Source: Streptomyces sp. NBC_00670 (lineage in GTDB: Bacteria > Actinomycetota > Actinomycetes > Streptomycetales > Streptomycetaceae). Taken from it: a stretch of DNA of 64,000 nt. Below, piece after piece: positions 7,927-16,166 of this stretch. The stretch lies in the NCBI RefSeq assembly GCF_036226765.1, contig NZ_CP109017.1, positions 3,175,501-3,239,500 on the forward strand, read 5' to 3'. Below the pieces are notes generated by a model. The model searched no databases and was not told where the DNA came from. It was given only the letters and a program-made list of their open reading frames with translations. A program made the position numbers and the translations under genes. Each line of letters begins with the position of its first letter. Position 1 is the stretch's first letter.

Positions 7927-9344
7927 GCTGCGGTTCCCTCCTCGGTGAAGTTGTCACGCAGGGCGTCGCGGGCGGTCTCGCGGTTGGTCTGGAGGTCGCG
8001 GGCGATGGTGGCGGCGAGGGCGGCTTCGCCCGGGGTGTAGCCGTGGCCGGCGTACTGCCAGTCGGTCAGGACGAGGACGGTGTCCGGCTCGCGGTCGTCG
8101 AGGCCGAGGACGGACGCCTCTTGAGCGGCGCGGAAGTCCGCGCGTTCCTGACGGAGGGCGCCGAGGGTGGTGGAGTAGGTGCGCGACTTGGACGAGAAGT
8201 GCCCGCGGAAGCCGAGCATGTGTGCCCAGGCCCAGAGGCGCCGGTCCGGGTACAGGGCGTCGAGGTCGCGGCAGGCGGTGATGAGCCGCCGGGTGTGGTC
8301 GGGGACGCCGTGGCGGTCGAGTTCGGAGAGTTCGCCGATGCGGCGGTCGAGGGTGCCGGTGTTCTCGGCGGCTTTGGTGGCGTACTTGGCGACGTAGGAG
8401 GCGACGGCCTGTTCGGTGATGTCGGAGCCGTCCCCGAAGGCCTTGACCGGGCGGACGTCGAGCTGTCGGCCCCAGCGGAACGTCCGGGCGGGTTGGTCGG
8501 CGGCGGCCGGGACGGAGACCGAGGTGTAGGAGTGCGCGGCGGCTGCTCGGAGCGCGTCGGTGAGCACGTCGGCCGTTGCCCAGGCGGGCGGCGGAGTACC
8601 GGGCCCGTCGGGGCCGTCGAGGCGTACGACGGCGTGGAAGTGCAGGGCGCCGCGCTTCTGGAACTCGGCCACCTTGCCGTACGAGACGCGCAGGTGGTCG
8701 GCGAGCTCCCGGCGGGCCAGGCCGCCGCGGGCGGCGAGTTCGCGGCGGAGCCTGGTGGTGAAGCGCTGCCAGAGCTGTCCGGCGTGGTTGTTGAAGAGGA
8801 CGGCACCCGCGTAGTCGTACGTCGTCGGGTCGAGGGCGGTGCCCAGCTCGGGAGCGTCGGGGGTGTGGAGGGTGCCGCAACGGCAGGGGCCGCCGTGGTC
8901 GGGGCGGTTGTGGACCGGACCGAAGGACGGGGCGGTGAGGGTGGCGAAGACGCGCGGGTGATCGCGGACGGTGGCGGGGATGTCGCGGCGGTCGTCCCCG
9001 GCGAGGCCGGCGCGGATCAGGTGGTAGGTGTCGCCCGCGTAGGTCCAGGCGCAGGACGGGCAGCGGGAGGCCCGGCGGTTGCCGCAGGCGAGGCGGAGGC
9101 GTCCGCCCGGCTCGTTCTCGGTGGAGTAGTGGTGCAGCGTCTCACCGGTGGTCTTGTCCTTGGTGAGCGTCCAGCCGGTCAGGTGGATCGGGTCGGAGCA
9201 GCCGCCGGTACGGCGAATCTGGTCCTCCCAGCGGGTGTAGTCGGAGGCCGAGGCCACCCGGAGGACGTCGCCGAGGGTGATCGGGTCGAGCGGGTGGGCG
9301 GACGTGGTCGCCTTGGGTGTCGCGGATGCGGCCCGGTGGGCCAT
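7923..9344 (-). CDS. repSA: RepSA-type replication initiator
   Basis: A 473-residue initiator of the actinobacterial RepSA family, which starts plasmid-type rolling-circle replication of the excised element. ALHFHAVVRLD (about residues 229-239) carries the H-hydrophobic-H metal-binding HUH motif. CPSCAWTYAGDTYHLIRAGL lies in the N-terminal conserved Cys-containing region (about residues 95-115), and YVAKYATKAAE in the C-terminal half supplies Tyr/Lys residues of the expected nicking region. The start ATG is preceded by GGAAGG. It is the first gene of the repSA-xis-int unit and lies 90 bp downstream of the spd genes. Confidence 0.9.
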   Translation of the reverse strand: MAHRAASATPKATTSAHPLDPITLGDVLRVASASDYTRWEDQIRRTGGCSDPIHLTGWTLTKDKTTGETLHHYSTENEPGGRLRLACGNRRASRCPSCAWTYAGDTYHLIRAGLAGDDRRDIPATVRDHPRVFATLTAPSFGPVHNRPDHGGPCRCGTLHTPDAPELGTALDPTTYDYAGAVLFNNHAGQLWQRFTTRLRRELAARGGLARRELADHLRVSYGKVAEFQKRGALHFHAVVRLDGPDGPGTPPPAWATADVLTDALRAAAAHSYTSVSVPAAADQPARTFRWGRQLDVRPVKAFGDGSDITEQAVASYVAKYATKAAENTGTLDRRIGELSELDRHGVPDHTRRLITACRDLDALYPDRRLWAWAHMLGFRGHFSSKSRTYSTTLGALRQERADFRAAQEASVLGLDDREPDTVLVLTDWQYAGHGYTPGEAALAATIARDLQTNRETARDALRDNFTEEGTAA

Positions 9345-9434
9345 GCTGAGGGTTCCTTCCGGTTGCGAGATCGATCGGTGGGGACGGCTCCCGGGCGGCG
9401 GATGCTTGGCGGTATCGAGGCCGCCCGGGGCCGG

Positions 9435-9758
9435 TCAGCGGCGTTTGGCGTCGGCGGTGACCAGGGAGCGCAGGACGACGGCGCAGACGGCGACGGATGC
9501 GCCGGTGATGGCGACGGCCAGGAGCATCGAGACGAGGACGGCGCCGACGACCAGGACGACGGCGGTGCCGACGCCGACGAGGGCGAGGGCGGTACCAGGG
9601 GTGAGCTGGACGACCGGACGGGACGGCGCCGGAGTGGTCGGGACGGCCGGCGAGGTCGTCACGTTCGGGACGGCGGTGGTCGGCTCGACGACGGCGGCGG
9701 TGCGCGGTGCGGTGAAGCCGGTCGGGGTGGGCATGGTGGGGATCTTCGGGCGGAGCAT
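9435..9758 (-). CDS. SpdD-like membrane spread protein
   Basis: A 107-residue protein with a Pro/Thr/Val-rich N-terminal half (about residues 1-52), two hydrophobic helices (about 53-75 and 78-97) and a basic tail (ADAKRR). The composition is that of the Spd proteins that help transferred AICE or plasmid DNA spread through the recipient mycelium. AAAGGA precedes the ATG. It lies in a run of short transfer genes. Confidence 0.65.
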   Translation of the reverse strand: MLRPKIPTMPTPTGFTAPRTAAVVEPTTAVPNVTTSPAVPTTPAPSRPVVQLTPGTALALVGVGTAVVLVVGAVLVSMLLAVAITGASVAVCAVVLRSLVTADAKRR

Positions 9759-9782
9759 CGGTGACGTCCTTTCGCGGAGGGG

Positions 9783-9938
9783 TTACTTGACGAGGGCGTT
9801 GATGGCCGGGGCGAGGACGCTGTCGGCGAGGAGGAAGCCGCCGAGCAGGACGACGGCGATCAGCCAGGCGGGCGGCCGGAAGAGCTTGACGCCGAGGTAG
9901 CCGACGACGAGCAGCGCGAGCCAGAGCGGGACCTGCAT
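9783..9938 (-). CDS. small membrane protein (51 aa) of the transfer region
   Basis: A 51-residue ORF beginning MQVPLWLALLVVGYLG and ending NALVK, with two hydrophobic stretches (about residues 4-16 and 22-41). The start ATG has a strong TAGGAGGCC ribosome-binding site. It lies between the SpdD-like gene and the next transfer gene with short spacing on both sides, which supports a real spread-related membrane peptide. Its specific role is not known. Confidence 0.65.
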   Translation of the reverse strand: MQVPLWLALLVVGYLGVKLFRPPAWLIAVVLLGGFLLADSVLAPAINALVK

Positions 9939-9950
9939 GGCGGTGGCCTC

Positions 9951-10142
9951 CTAGCGGATACGGCAGCGGTGGGTGCGGGCGGCGAGCTGGGCGGCGGAAC
10001 GGCTGGAGTAGTCGGCGGACCAGCCGCAGCCGTCCGCTGTGCACACGGCGGCATGGGTGGTCCGGCCGTTGCGGTCGCGGTGCGTGCCGATCTGCACCGG
10101 GCCGATCCGCATCACGGAGTGGAAGTGGTCGCGGGCGGGCAT
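9951..10142 (-). CDS. mobile element transfer protein, small
   Basis: Sixty-three residues with VCTADGCGWSADY, a Cys pair in a short treble-like segment, and a basic C-terminal RTHRCRIR. Similar small Cys/Arg-containing proteins occur in the spd region of Streptomyces AICEs and are annotated as mobile element transfer proteins. It is 1 bp from the next upstream gene's stop and is surely in the same operon. The molecular role is unknown. Confidence 0.6.
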   Translation of the reverse strand: MPARDHFHSVMRIGPVQIGTHRDRNGRTTHAAVCTADGCGWSADYSSRSAAQLAARTHRCRIR

Positions 10143-10143
10143 G

Positions 10144-10338
10144 TCAGTCGGTCTCCTCTCGGGCCGTGTCAGGGGCGGGAAAGGCGGTGCGGATACCGGC
10201 CGCGGTGGCCGGGTCAGCGGTGAGCCGGGCGGCCTCCTCGGCGAGCAGGTGAGCGAGGAAGGGCCGGTCGGCGGCGGTCATCTCACGGGCGCCGTCGAGG
10301 TATTCGGCGGCGGTGAGGTCAGCCGGGTCGTGGGTCAT
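10144..10338 (-). CDS. small acidic/Ala-rich AICE protein, unknown function
   Basis: Sixty-four residues starting MTHDPADLTAAEYLDGAREM, mostly helical and acidic, with no membrane segment. The longer frame upstream of ATG 10338 is not supported; AAAGGA lies 8 nt before this ATG. Position between the DUF2637 gene and the transfer-protein gene indicates a member of the tra/spd operon. No function can be assigned. Confidence 0.6.
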   Translation of the reverse strand: MTHDPADLTAAEYLDGAREMTAADRPFLAHLLAEEAARLTADPATAAGIRTAFPAPDTAREETD

Positions 10339-10358
10339 CGGTCGTCCTTTCTTGCTGG

Positions 10359-11039
10359 TCAGGCGAGGTGGGCGGCGATGGCTTCGGCGAGGTGGGGCGG
10401 GACGCCGAGGCGGGAGCGCAGGGTGTCGGAGTCGATGGGGGCGCCGGTACGGGCGCGGTACTCGTCGGCGACCTTGCGGGCGTGGTCGACGAGGACGGCG
10501 GGGACCGGAGGCGCGGGAGCGGGGGCAGGAGCGGGAGGGGCGGGGGCCGTGCCGGGCTCGGGCGCGTCTTCCGTGGCCGACACGCGATCGGCATCCGGAA
10601 GCGACTGCTCGACCAGATGCACGACCTCCCCCACGTCCGCGACGGGCGTCGACGGCTCCGGCTCCGGCTCCGGCTCCGGCGAGTGGGCGAGGAGCGTGCC
10701 GCCGAGGAAGGCGAGCGCGGGCCATCCGGCGATGCCGAGGCGGAGCAGGGCGGGCGGATCGGCCAGGTCGAGGAACCCGGCGGTGGCGACGTTCGCGCCG
10801 AGCGAGGCGAACAGCGCGACGACGAACCAGCACCAGGCCAGCCGGGACGGCCCCTCACTGCGCAGCCGCCGCCACGCAGCGACGAGGAGCAGGTCGACGC
10901 TGACCGGGTAGGCCCACGCCTTCCAGCCGTCCTGTCCGGCAGCGGCGGCCAGGTCGTGCAGGTGGGCGAAGGACAGGGCACCGGCGATCACGGCCTGAAT
11001 CAGGACCGCGTCGACCCGGAGGCCGTGACGGGCGCCCAT
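10359..11039 (-). CDS. DUF2637/SpdB-type membrane protein
   Basis: A 226-residue protein with four hydrophobic segments in the first 120 residues (around VLIQAVIAGALSF, VSVDLLLVAAW, WCWFVVALFASLGANVA, LRLGIAGWPALAFLGG). A Pro/Glu/Ala-rich linker (PEPEPEPE, then PAPPAPAPAPAPP) and a C-terminal helical region (TLRSRLGVPPHLAEAIAAHLA) follow. This is the layout of DUF2637 proteins carried by Streptomyces AICEs and plasmids and linked to intramycelial spread. The ATG overlaps the preceding stop (TGATG), so the start is fixed by coupling. Confidence 0.8.
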   Translation of the reverse strand: MGARHGLRVDAVLIQAVIAGALSFAHLHDLAAAAGQDGWKAWAYPVSVDLLLVAAWRRLRSEGPSRLAWCWFVVALFASLGANVATAGFLDLADPPALLRLGIAGWPALAFLGGTLLAHSPEPEPEPEPSTPVADVGEVVHLVEQSLPDADRVSATEDAPEPGTAPAPPAPAPAPAPPVPAVLVDHARKVADEYRARTGAPIDSDTLRSRLGVPPHLAEAIAAHLA

Positions 11040-11230
11040 CAGACGTCGTCCGGGGCGTCGGGACCGTAGCCGTCCGGGAACATGTCGAACGGCGGCTCGG
11101 GCAGCGACGCGGCGAGGGACGGGCTCACGGCGTCCACGAAGTCCAGGTCGGCGCCGGTCATATCGCCGTACAGGGCGAGTTGGCCGAGCAGGAGCACGGT
11201 CCGGGCGAAGTCCTCGCAGTTCGGGCACAT
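11039..11230 (-). CDS. small hypothetical AICE protein, N-terminal CxxC
   Basis: Sixty-three residues starting MCPNCEDFARTVLLLGQLAL, with an N-terminal CPNC that could bind metal, and an acidic Pro-rich end. It lies between traSA and the DUF2637 gene and overlaps the latter by TGATG. GGGAGAA precedes the ATG. Conserved small proteins occupy this slot in other AICEs, but I cannot name a function. Confidence 0.6.
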   Translation of the reverse strand: MCPNCEDFARTVLLLGQLALYGDMTGADLDFVDAVSPSLAASLPEPPFDMFPDGYGPDAPDDV

Positions 11231-11314
11231 GGCGGGGTTCTCCCTTCTCTAGGCATGGCGGGGTAGGGACGTGGCGCGAAGACGGTCACGCCGGCCGAGG
11301 AGGAGCCGAAGGGG

Positions 11315-12682
11315 TCAGGCGGTGGCCGAGGAAGCCTTGACCAGCGGCACAGGCGCCACGTCGGAGCCGGAGTCGAGGAGCGCGGGCCGGAACGGCGCCA
11401 GCTCGGGCAGGTCCGGGGTCCGGTCGGCGTGCCGATTGCAGATGTTCACGGCCTGGCGGAGCGAGGTGTGCGGGGCGCGGATGCGATGCCACCCGCCGGA
11501 GGAGTCGCCCGAGACGGCGAGCCCCCGCATCTCGGCCGGGATCTGGATGGCGGCGAGTACGGCGTCCGGCGAGATGTCACCGAAGGCCATGTTCGCGGAG
11601 GACTCGTCGTTGACGCGGTGGGCGGTACGGCCCGTGAGCTGGGCACGGAGCATCGTGATGCCCTTGCCGAGTTCGGAACCGAAGCGCTGCCCGCAGATTT
11701 CCAGGTAGATGCCGGCCGCGCGGCCGAGCTGGGCGAGACGGACCAGCGCGGTGACGATGCGGTCCCGCCGCTTCTCCTCCTCCTTGCTTGCGTACAGGGC
11801 GAGTTCGGCAACCTCGTCGACCAGCACAACGACCGGGGTCGGGCGCAGTTCCTCCGGCAGATCCCAGATGTCGGCGGCGATCTCCGCATCGGGCACGTCG
11901 GAGGTGATCCGCTGTTGGTCGCGGATGAGTCGGTAGACGTCCGCCATCCGGGATACCAGCGCATCCAGCACCTCGGCGGCGTCATCCGGGTTGTCGGCCA
12001 GCGCGGAGAACCGGCGGGCCAGCGGGAACAGCTCCACCCCCTGCTTGCAGTCGATGCCGACGAGGGCGACGTCCATCGGAGCGAGCCCGGCGACCAGGTT
12101 CCGCTGGTAGACGGACTTCCCGGACTCCGTGGCGCCGAGGGTGAGGGCATGGGGTATCGCCCGGTAGTCGCGGTAGTGCACCGAACCGTCCTCCCGCAGC
12201 GCGACCGGGACCCGCATGGGACGCCGCTCGGTCTCGGCCGGCATCTGCACCCGCTTGAGCACGTCGTACCCGGTCATCCGCACCTCGACGACGCCGGAAC
12301 GCAGTTCCCGCGAGGTCACGCCGTACATCGAGAACGAATGCCGGAGCCGGTCCGAGGCCGCGGCGATGTCGAAGGCGTCCTGTCCGGGTCGAAGCTTGAG
12401 CCGCAGCACCAAACCCGTACGGGTCGGCCGCAGGCGCAGGATGCGCGGCGGACGCGGCTCCGGCACCGGCCGGTTGGCCGCCCGTGCGAGGGCGAGCCGC
12501 CACCGGGCGGGCGGGACGGTCAGCCCGCACGCGTCCATGACCGAGCCGTACCTGACCAGGACCCGCACCACGGCCAGCGTGACCCCGAAGGTCAACCAGT
12601 ACCAGGCGGGGCGCCGCCACCGCAGGAGACCCACGGCGGCGACGACCAGCACCAAAGCGACCGCAAGGCCGGTCACGATCAC
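11315..12682 (-). CDS. traSA: FtsK/TraB-type DNA translocase for conjugative transfer
   Basis: A 455-residue membrane ATPase. Two N-terminal hydrophobic helices precede the RecA-like motor: GATESGKS is Walker A (about residue 185) and VVVLVDEVAE is Walker B (about residue 280). TraB-type proteins form hexameric pores that pump double-stranded plasmid DNA between hyphae without a relaxase. GTG 12682 was chosen rather than an upstream in-frame start because it overlaps the preceding stop (GTGA). The C-terminus (VKASSATA) is unremarkable, and the clt recognition site was not identified. Confidence 0.92.
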   Translation of the reverse strand: MIVTGLAVALVLVVAAVGLLRWRRPAWYWLTFGVTLAVVRVLVRYGSVMDACGLTVPPARWRLALARAANRPVPEPRPPRILRLRPTRTGLVLRLKLRPGQDAFDIAAASDRLRHSFSMYGVTSRELRSGVVEVRMTGYDVLKRVQMPAETERRPMRVPVALREDGSVHYRDYRAIPHALTLGATESGKSVYQRNLVAGLAPMDVALVGIDCKQGVELFPLARRFSALADNPDDAAEVLDALVSRMADVYRLIRDQQRITSDVPDAEIAADIWDLPEELRPTPVVVLVDEVAELALYASKEEEKRRDRIVTALVRLAQLGRAAGIYLEICGQRFGSELGKGITMLRAQLTGRTAHRVNDESSANMAFGDISPDAVLAAIQIPAEMRGLAVSGDSSGGWHRIRAPHTSLRQAVNICNRHADRTPDLPELAPFRPALLDSGSDVAPVPLVKASSATA

Positions 12683-13035
12683 GCCGCCTTGGACCCAGCG
12701 GCGGCGCCGACGAGCGACGTGACCGCGACCGCGCGGAACGCGATGCCGTGCCGCCTCTGGCCGTTGAAGTCGTTCTCCCACGGACGGGCGATCAGACCGG
12801 TCAGCGCGACAGGCGTGCCCATGGCCAGCTCACCGGAGATGCCCGGCTCCGGGACCGTGATGGAAAGAATCTCCACCTCCTCGTTCGCCGCGAACATCAC
12901 GTCCACCGTCATCAGTCGCGCCCCGGTCTCAGCGTCGGTGGCAATCTCGCCGGTACGGCGATCACGCACCTTGACCTGCGGGGGCTTGGCGACCATCACG
13001 ACCGCGCCAGAGGTGTCGACGGGAATCTGACGCAC
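12679..13035 (-). CDS. conserved AICE hypothetical protein, first gene of tra operon
   Basis: A 118-residue soluble protein. The beta-rich sequence (VKVRDRRTGEIATDAETG, LMTVDVMFAANEE, GTPVALTGLIARPWENDFNG) suggests an OB-like or SSB-like fold. The family accompanies traSA in Streptomyces AICEs; its biochemical role is unknown to me. The start is GTG 13035 with AGGAGT upstream. It overlaps traSA by 4 bp (GTGA) and is the first gene downstream of the doubled operator. Confidence 0.7.
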   Translation of the reverse strand: MRQIPVDTSGAVVMVAKPPQVKVRDRRTGEIATDAETGARLMTVDVMFAANEEVEILSITVPEPGISGELAMGTPVALTGLIARPWENDFNGQRRHGIAFRAVAVTSLVGAAAGSKAA

Positions 13036-13068
13036 AGGATCACTCCTCTATAGGTGCCGAACTCCGCC

Positions 13069-13120
13069 ACTCATGTATATGAGTGACAGGAAGAAGAGTG
13101 CATCACTCCTGTACATGAGT
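13069..13120. promoter_or_regulatory. two GntR/KorSA-type operators upstream of the tra operon
   Basis: Operator 1, ACTCATGTATATGAGT (13069-13084), is an inverted repeat of ACTCAT around GTAT. Operator 2, ACTCCTGTACATGAGT (13105-13120), is nearly the same; centres are 36 bp apart. They lie 35-85 bp upstream of the GTG of the first tra gene, with TATACA on the minus strand inside operator 1. This is the expected binding region of the neighbouring GntR repressor. Confidence 0.75.
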
Positions 13121-13172
13121 CAACCCGCCACGAAGAAGAACGCGCGGCGGGTCGTGAGGAGTTGAGCGGGCG

Positions 13173-13952
13173 TCAGTCGTCCGCAGGGATCCGGTACTCG
13201 AAAACGAACTGGTCAGCAGCCATGAGGGTGTCGCACACCTCGACCACCAGACCCGCGGTCGTACGGGCCTCCCGGATCAGGTGGACCACCGGAGCACCCG
13301 GGCTCAACGCCAGCTCCACCGCCTCCGCCTTGGAGGCCGGCCGCGCTTGCAGCGTCTCGACGAACTCCGCGAACTCGTGCCCGTGGTCTTCGAGCCGAGC
13401 GTAGATGCCACCCCCACCGGGGTTCTCGGCGAACAGCTCAGGGATGTCCTTCACGACGTCCCAGGGCAGGTAGGACGTGGCGGTCTCGACCGGTGTGCCG
13501 TTACGGAAGTACAGGCGCCGACGAGCCAGCACTTGTGTCCCGGCGGAAACACCCAACCGCTCGGCGGCATCCTCGGGCGCCTCCATGGGGCCGATGTAGA
13601 GGACGCTCACCTTGGCCGCGGCCCCGGATTGCGCGGACTCCGCAAGGTAGGCCGCCTGCCCTCCCTGCCGGAGCGAGCGCCGGAAGCGGTCGGAGGAGCG
13701 GTGGCGCACCGGGGGCCGGTTCTTCACGATCGAGCCCTTGCCGTGCCGGGTCTCGACCAGCCCACTCGCCCGTACCTCGACCATGGCCTTACGGATCGTC
13801 CCACCGGACACGCCATAGCGCTCCACCAGCTCGGACTCACTCGGCACCATGTCACCGGGCTTGAGGACCCCCGCCCGGATCTGCTGCACGATCTCATCCG
13901 CGATCTGCACGTACCGAGGCCCGGAACCGACCCCTCCCGCCGCAGTTCCCAC
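13173..13952 (-). CDS. korSA: KorSA-like GntR/HutC-family repressor
   Basis: A 259-residue regulator. The N-terminal GntR winged helix spans about residues 15-80 (IADEIVQQIRAGVLKPGDMVP, VERYGVSGGTIRKAMVEV), followed by an effector-binding UTRA domain (QVLARRRLYFRNGTPVETATSYLPWDVV split across strands). In pSAM2 KorSA keeps the element integrated by repressing its activator. GTG 13952 is chosen because longer in-frame extensions would run into the divergent NUDIX gene and lack a ribosome site; AGGAGG lies upstream. Operators lie on both sides of the gene. Confidence 0.88.
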   Translation of the reverse strand: MGTAAGGVGSGPRYVQIADEIVQQIRAGVLKPGDMVPSESELVERYGVSGGTIRKAMVEVRASGLVETRHGKGSIVKNRPPVRHRSSDRFRRSLRQGGQAAYLAESAQSGAAAKVSVLYIGPMEAPEDAAERLGVSAGTQVLARRRLYFRNGTPVETATSYLPWDVVKDIPELFAENPGGGGIYARLEDHGHEFAEFVETLQARPASKAEAVELALSPGAPVVHLIREARTTAGLVVEVCDTLMAADQFVFEYRIPADD

Positions 13953-13969
13953 AGTCCTTGCCCGCCTCC

Positions 13970-13988
13970 TATGCTCCTCTGCATGAGT
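13970..13988. promoter_or_regulatory. third KorSA-type operator over a leaderless NUDIX promoter
   Basis: GCTCCTCTGCATGAGT (13973-13988) matches operator 2 of the tra operon at 13 of 16 positions. It overlaps a TATGCT -10 hexamer (13970-13975) and the NUDIX ATG at 13983. A -10 ending 7 nt before the ATG indicates leaderless transcription, so repressor binding would block both initiation and the start codon. Confidence 0.6.
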
Positions 13989-14435
13989 CAACCACAGGAA
14001 GCGAGCGCCCCTACCCTGCACTCCGTGTCCGTAGCCGGCGCGGTGGTGCGCGAGGACGGCCGCCTCCTGGCGATCCGCCGAGCCGACAACGGCACCTGGG
14101 AACTCCCCGGCGGCATCCTCGAACTCGACGAGACCCCGGAGGCCGGCGTAGCTCGCGAGGTCCTCGAGGAGACCGGCATCCACGTCGAGGTCGACGAGCT
14201 CACCGGCGTCTACAAGAACATGACCCGAGGCGTCATCGCCCTGGTCTTCCGCTGCAAGCCCTCCGGCGGCACAGAACGCACGTCCAGCGAGTCCACCGCG
14301 GTTTCCTGGCTCACCCCGGACGAGGTCAGCGCCCGCATGTCCGAGGTCTACTCAGTCAGACTCCTGGACGCCTTGGACGGCAATGGCCCCCACATCCGAA
14401 GCCACGACGGCAAGCACCTCATCCCAACGGGATAA
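13983..14435 (+). CDS. pif: NUDIX hydrolase, Pif-like
   Basis: A 150-residue NUDIX protein. GGILELDETPEAGVAREVLEETGI, read as Gx5Ex7REUxEExGU (about residues 39-62), is the complete metal-binding box, so hydrolase activity is expected. In pSAM2 the NUDIX protein Pif prevents redundant transfer between cells that already hold the element. The start ATG is only 30 bp from the divergent korSA GTG and lies within an operator. Substrate is unknown. Confidence 0.85.
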   Translation: MSQPQEASAPTLHSVSVAGAVVREDGRLLAIRRADNGTWELPGGILELDETPEAGVAREVLEETGIHVEVDELTGVYKNMTRGVIALVFRCKPSGGTERTSSESTAVSWLTPDEVSARMSEVYSVRLLDALDGNGPHIRSHDGKHLIPTG

Positions 14436-14454
14436 AACCTTCTCTCCATCATCA

Positions 14455-14571
14455 AGGCGGCTCGCTCCGCTCCCCGCGCGCGGCACGGCCCCCGGCCGGG
14501 CCTGCGCTCCTGTCTCCGCCCCGCTCCAGCCCGGCCGGCGCCCGTGCCGCGCTCAGAGCGACCAGCCGCCT
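14455..14571. repeat. 117-bp imperfect palindrome (candidate origin or transfer site)
   Basis: Two 24-nt arms, 14478-14501 and 14529-14552, are complementary at 22 of 24 positions. The outer segments AGGCGGCTCGCTC (14455) and GAGCGACCAGCCGCCT (14556) extend the stem, giving a structure with a 27-nt central loop. It sits in the 398-bp gene-free stretch between pif and the methyltransferase. No other feature was seen in that stretch. A single-strand or double-strand origin, or clt, is possible. Confidence 0.65.
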
Positions 14572-14833
14572 GACGCCAGAGAAGTAGTCCGTCTGGGGTA
14601 CGGCCGACGTGCCCGTCGCACCCTGCCAGAACGTGCGTTTAGACACAGCGTCCCGCGTGCACACCCCTGTCTGACCCGCTTCCAGCCTCGGATGTCACAG
14701 CCTTCACTTATGCTGTCGCACTGGCGATCAAAGGACCGTTACGGCCCGTGCGTCAGTCACCAACGACATTGAGTCCACGGTGGGAACGGCCATAGCGACG
14801 GCCCCAGGTTCCCTGGCGGTAAGGAAGAACCAT

Positions 14834-16120
14834 ATGAGTAAGACGGATGGTGGCCCTCAGCAGGCGATGCACCCGCAACCCACCGCAATCGACCTCTTCA
14901 GCGGAGCTGGCGGGGCCTCACTTGGTCTCGTTCGGGCTGGCTTCAACCTCCGCCTGTCGGTTGATCTTCACCCCATGTACGGAGAAACTCACGCCGCGAA
15001 CCTTCCAGGTCAATTCTTGGCTGCGGACCTCAAAGAGCTCGACGCAGAAAAGATCGCGAATACCGCGGCCATCAAAGTTGACGAACTCGACGTGCTCTTC
15101 GCAGGACCACCATGCCAGGGATTCTCGATGCTTGGTTCACGAGTGATATGGGATGAGCGGAATAATCTATTCAAAGAGGTATTGAGGGTCGGAGCAGCGC
15201 TTAGACCGAAAGCGATCGTTATCGAAAACGTTCCGGGTCTCGTCACCCTCGCCAATGGCGCATACCTTCGCGCCATCCTTGAAGGCCTCAAGAAGATTGG
15301 TTATGAAGCTTCATGCGCCGAGCTTCTAGCAGCGGCTTACGGCGCTCCCCAGATGCGCTGGCGGCTCATCATCGTTGCGTGGCGAGAAGACCTCGGAATT
15401 CCGCATGGATACGGATTCCCTCAACCTACACATGGCTCCAGCCCAATCGGCCACCTACTTCCCAATTGCAGCATTCTCCCTGAAGAGCTCAGAGGTTTCG
15501 TGACCGCCCGCGAAGCGCTTGGCGACCTCCCAGCAATTGAAGCAGGAGGACAATCAGACGTCTACAGGGGAAACCCGGAGTCTGCATACCAGAAGACGAT
15601 GCGTCAAGGGCTTACAACCGAGCTATACAACCATTACGCCGCTGCACTCTCAGCGGTAAACCTTGAACGGTTGGCACTGCTTAAGCCCGGCCAGGATTGG
15701 CGCGATCTACCTTACGATCTCCTCCCCCCTGGTATGCAACGAGCTAAGAGGAAAGATCACACACGCCGGTACCGCCGCATGACCTGGGATGGGATTCCGC
15801 GCTCCGTTGTGACGAGGTTCCGCGACCCGAAGACTGGCGAGTACACACACCCTGAGCAGGACCGAACGATCAGCATTCGCGAAGCTGCACGCCTTCAAGG
15901 TTTCCCGGACAACTTCATTTTCCATGGAACCCGCTCCAGCCAATATGAGCAGGTCGGTAACGCCGTGCCTGTCCCGTTGGCTGAAGCCATCGCAGCCGAG
16001 GTGCGACGCTGCTTGTCCGGGGAGCTGGGCGAGCGGCTGGACAAGCCCTTCAGCCGACGACCGGTACCCCTCATCGGCAGTCACGGGGAGCTGATTGAGC
16101 AGGCCATGCTCAATTTTTGA
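14834..16120 (+). CDS. C5-cytosine DNA methyltransferase of an R-M pair
   Basis: A 428-residue m5C methyltransferase. Motif I AIDLFSGAGGASLGL (residues about 16-30), motif IV FAGPPCQGFS with the catalytic Cys (about residue 94), motif VI ENV, motif VIII QMRWRLIIV and motif X GNAVPVPLAEAIA are all present, with the target-recognition region between VIII and IX. It would protect host DNA from the endonuclease encoded 46 bp downstream. Start ATG 14834 follows AAGGAAG. Codon use and base composition are clearly less GC-rich than neighbours (TTT, ATA, AAA codons occur), a sign of recent acquisition. Confidence 0.93.
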   Translation: MSKTDGGPQQAMHPQPTAIDLFSGAGGASLGLVRAGFNLRLSVDLHPMYGETHAANLPGQFLAADLKELDAEKIANTAAIKVDELDVLFAGPPCQGFSMLGSRVIWDERNNLFKEVLRVGAALRPKAIVIENVPGLVTLANGAYLRAILEGLKKIGYEASCAELLAAAYGAPQMRWRLIIVAWREDLGIPHGYGFPQPTHGSSPIGHLLPNCSILPEELRGFVTAREALGDLPAIEAGGQSDVYRGNPESAYQKTMRQGLTTELYNHYAAALSAVNLERLALLKPGQDWRDLPYDLLPPGMQRAKRKDHTRRYRRMTWDGIPRSVVTRFRDPKTGEYTHPEQDRTISIREAARLQGFPDNFIFHGTRSSQYEQVGNAVPVPLAEAIAAEVRRCLSGELGERLDKPFSRRPVPLIGSHGELIEQAMLNF

Positions 16121-16166
16121 TCTTCCCCCTGCACCGGATGGGCCGATTGCCCTAGGCTCAGCTCCT

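Noticed and set aside
16095..16166. TTG start for the NotI-like gene overlapping the methyltransferase
   Set aside because: Possible, but ATG 16167 gives the N-terminal length expected from NotI. Left as an alternative.
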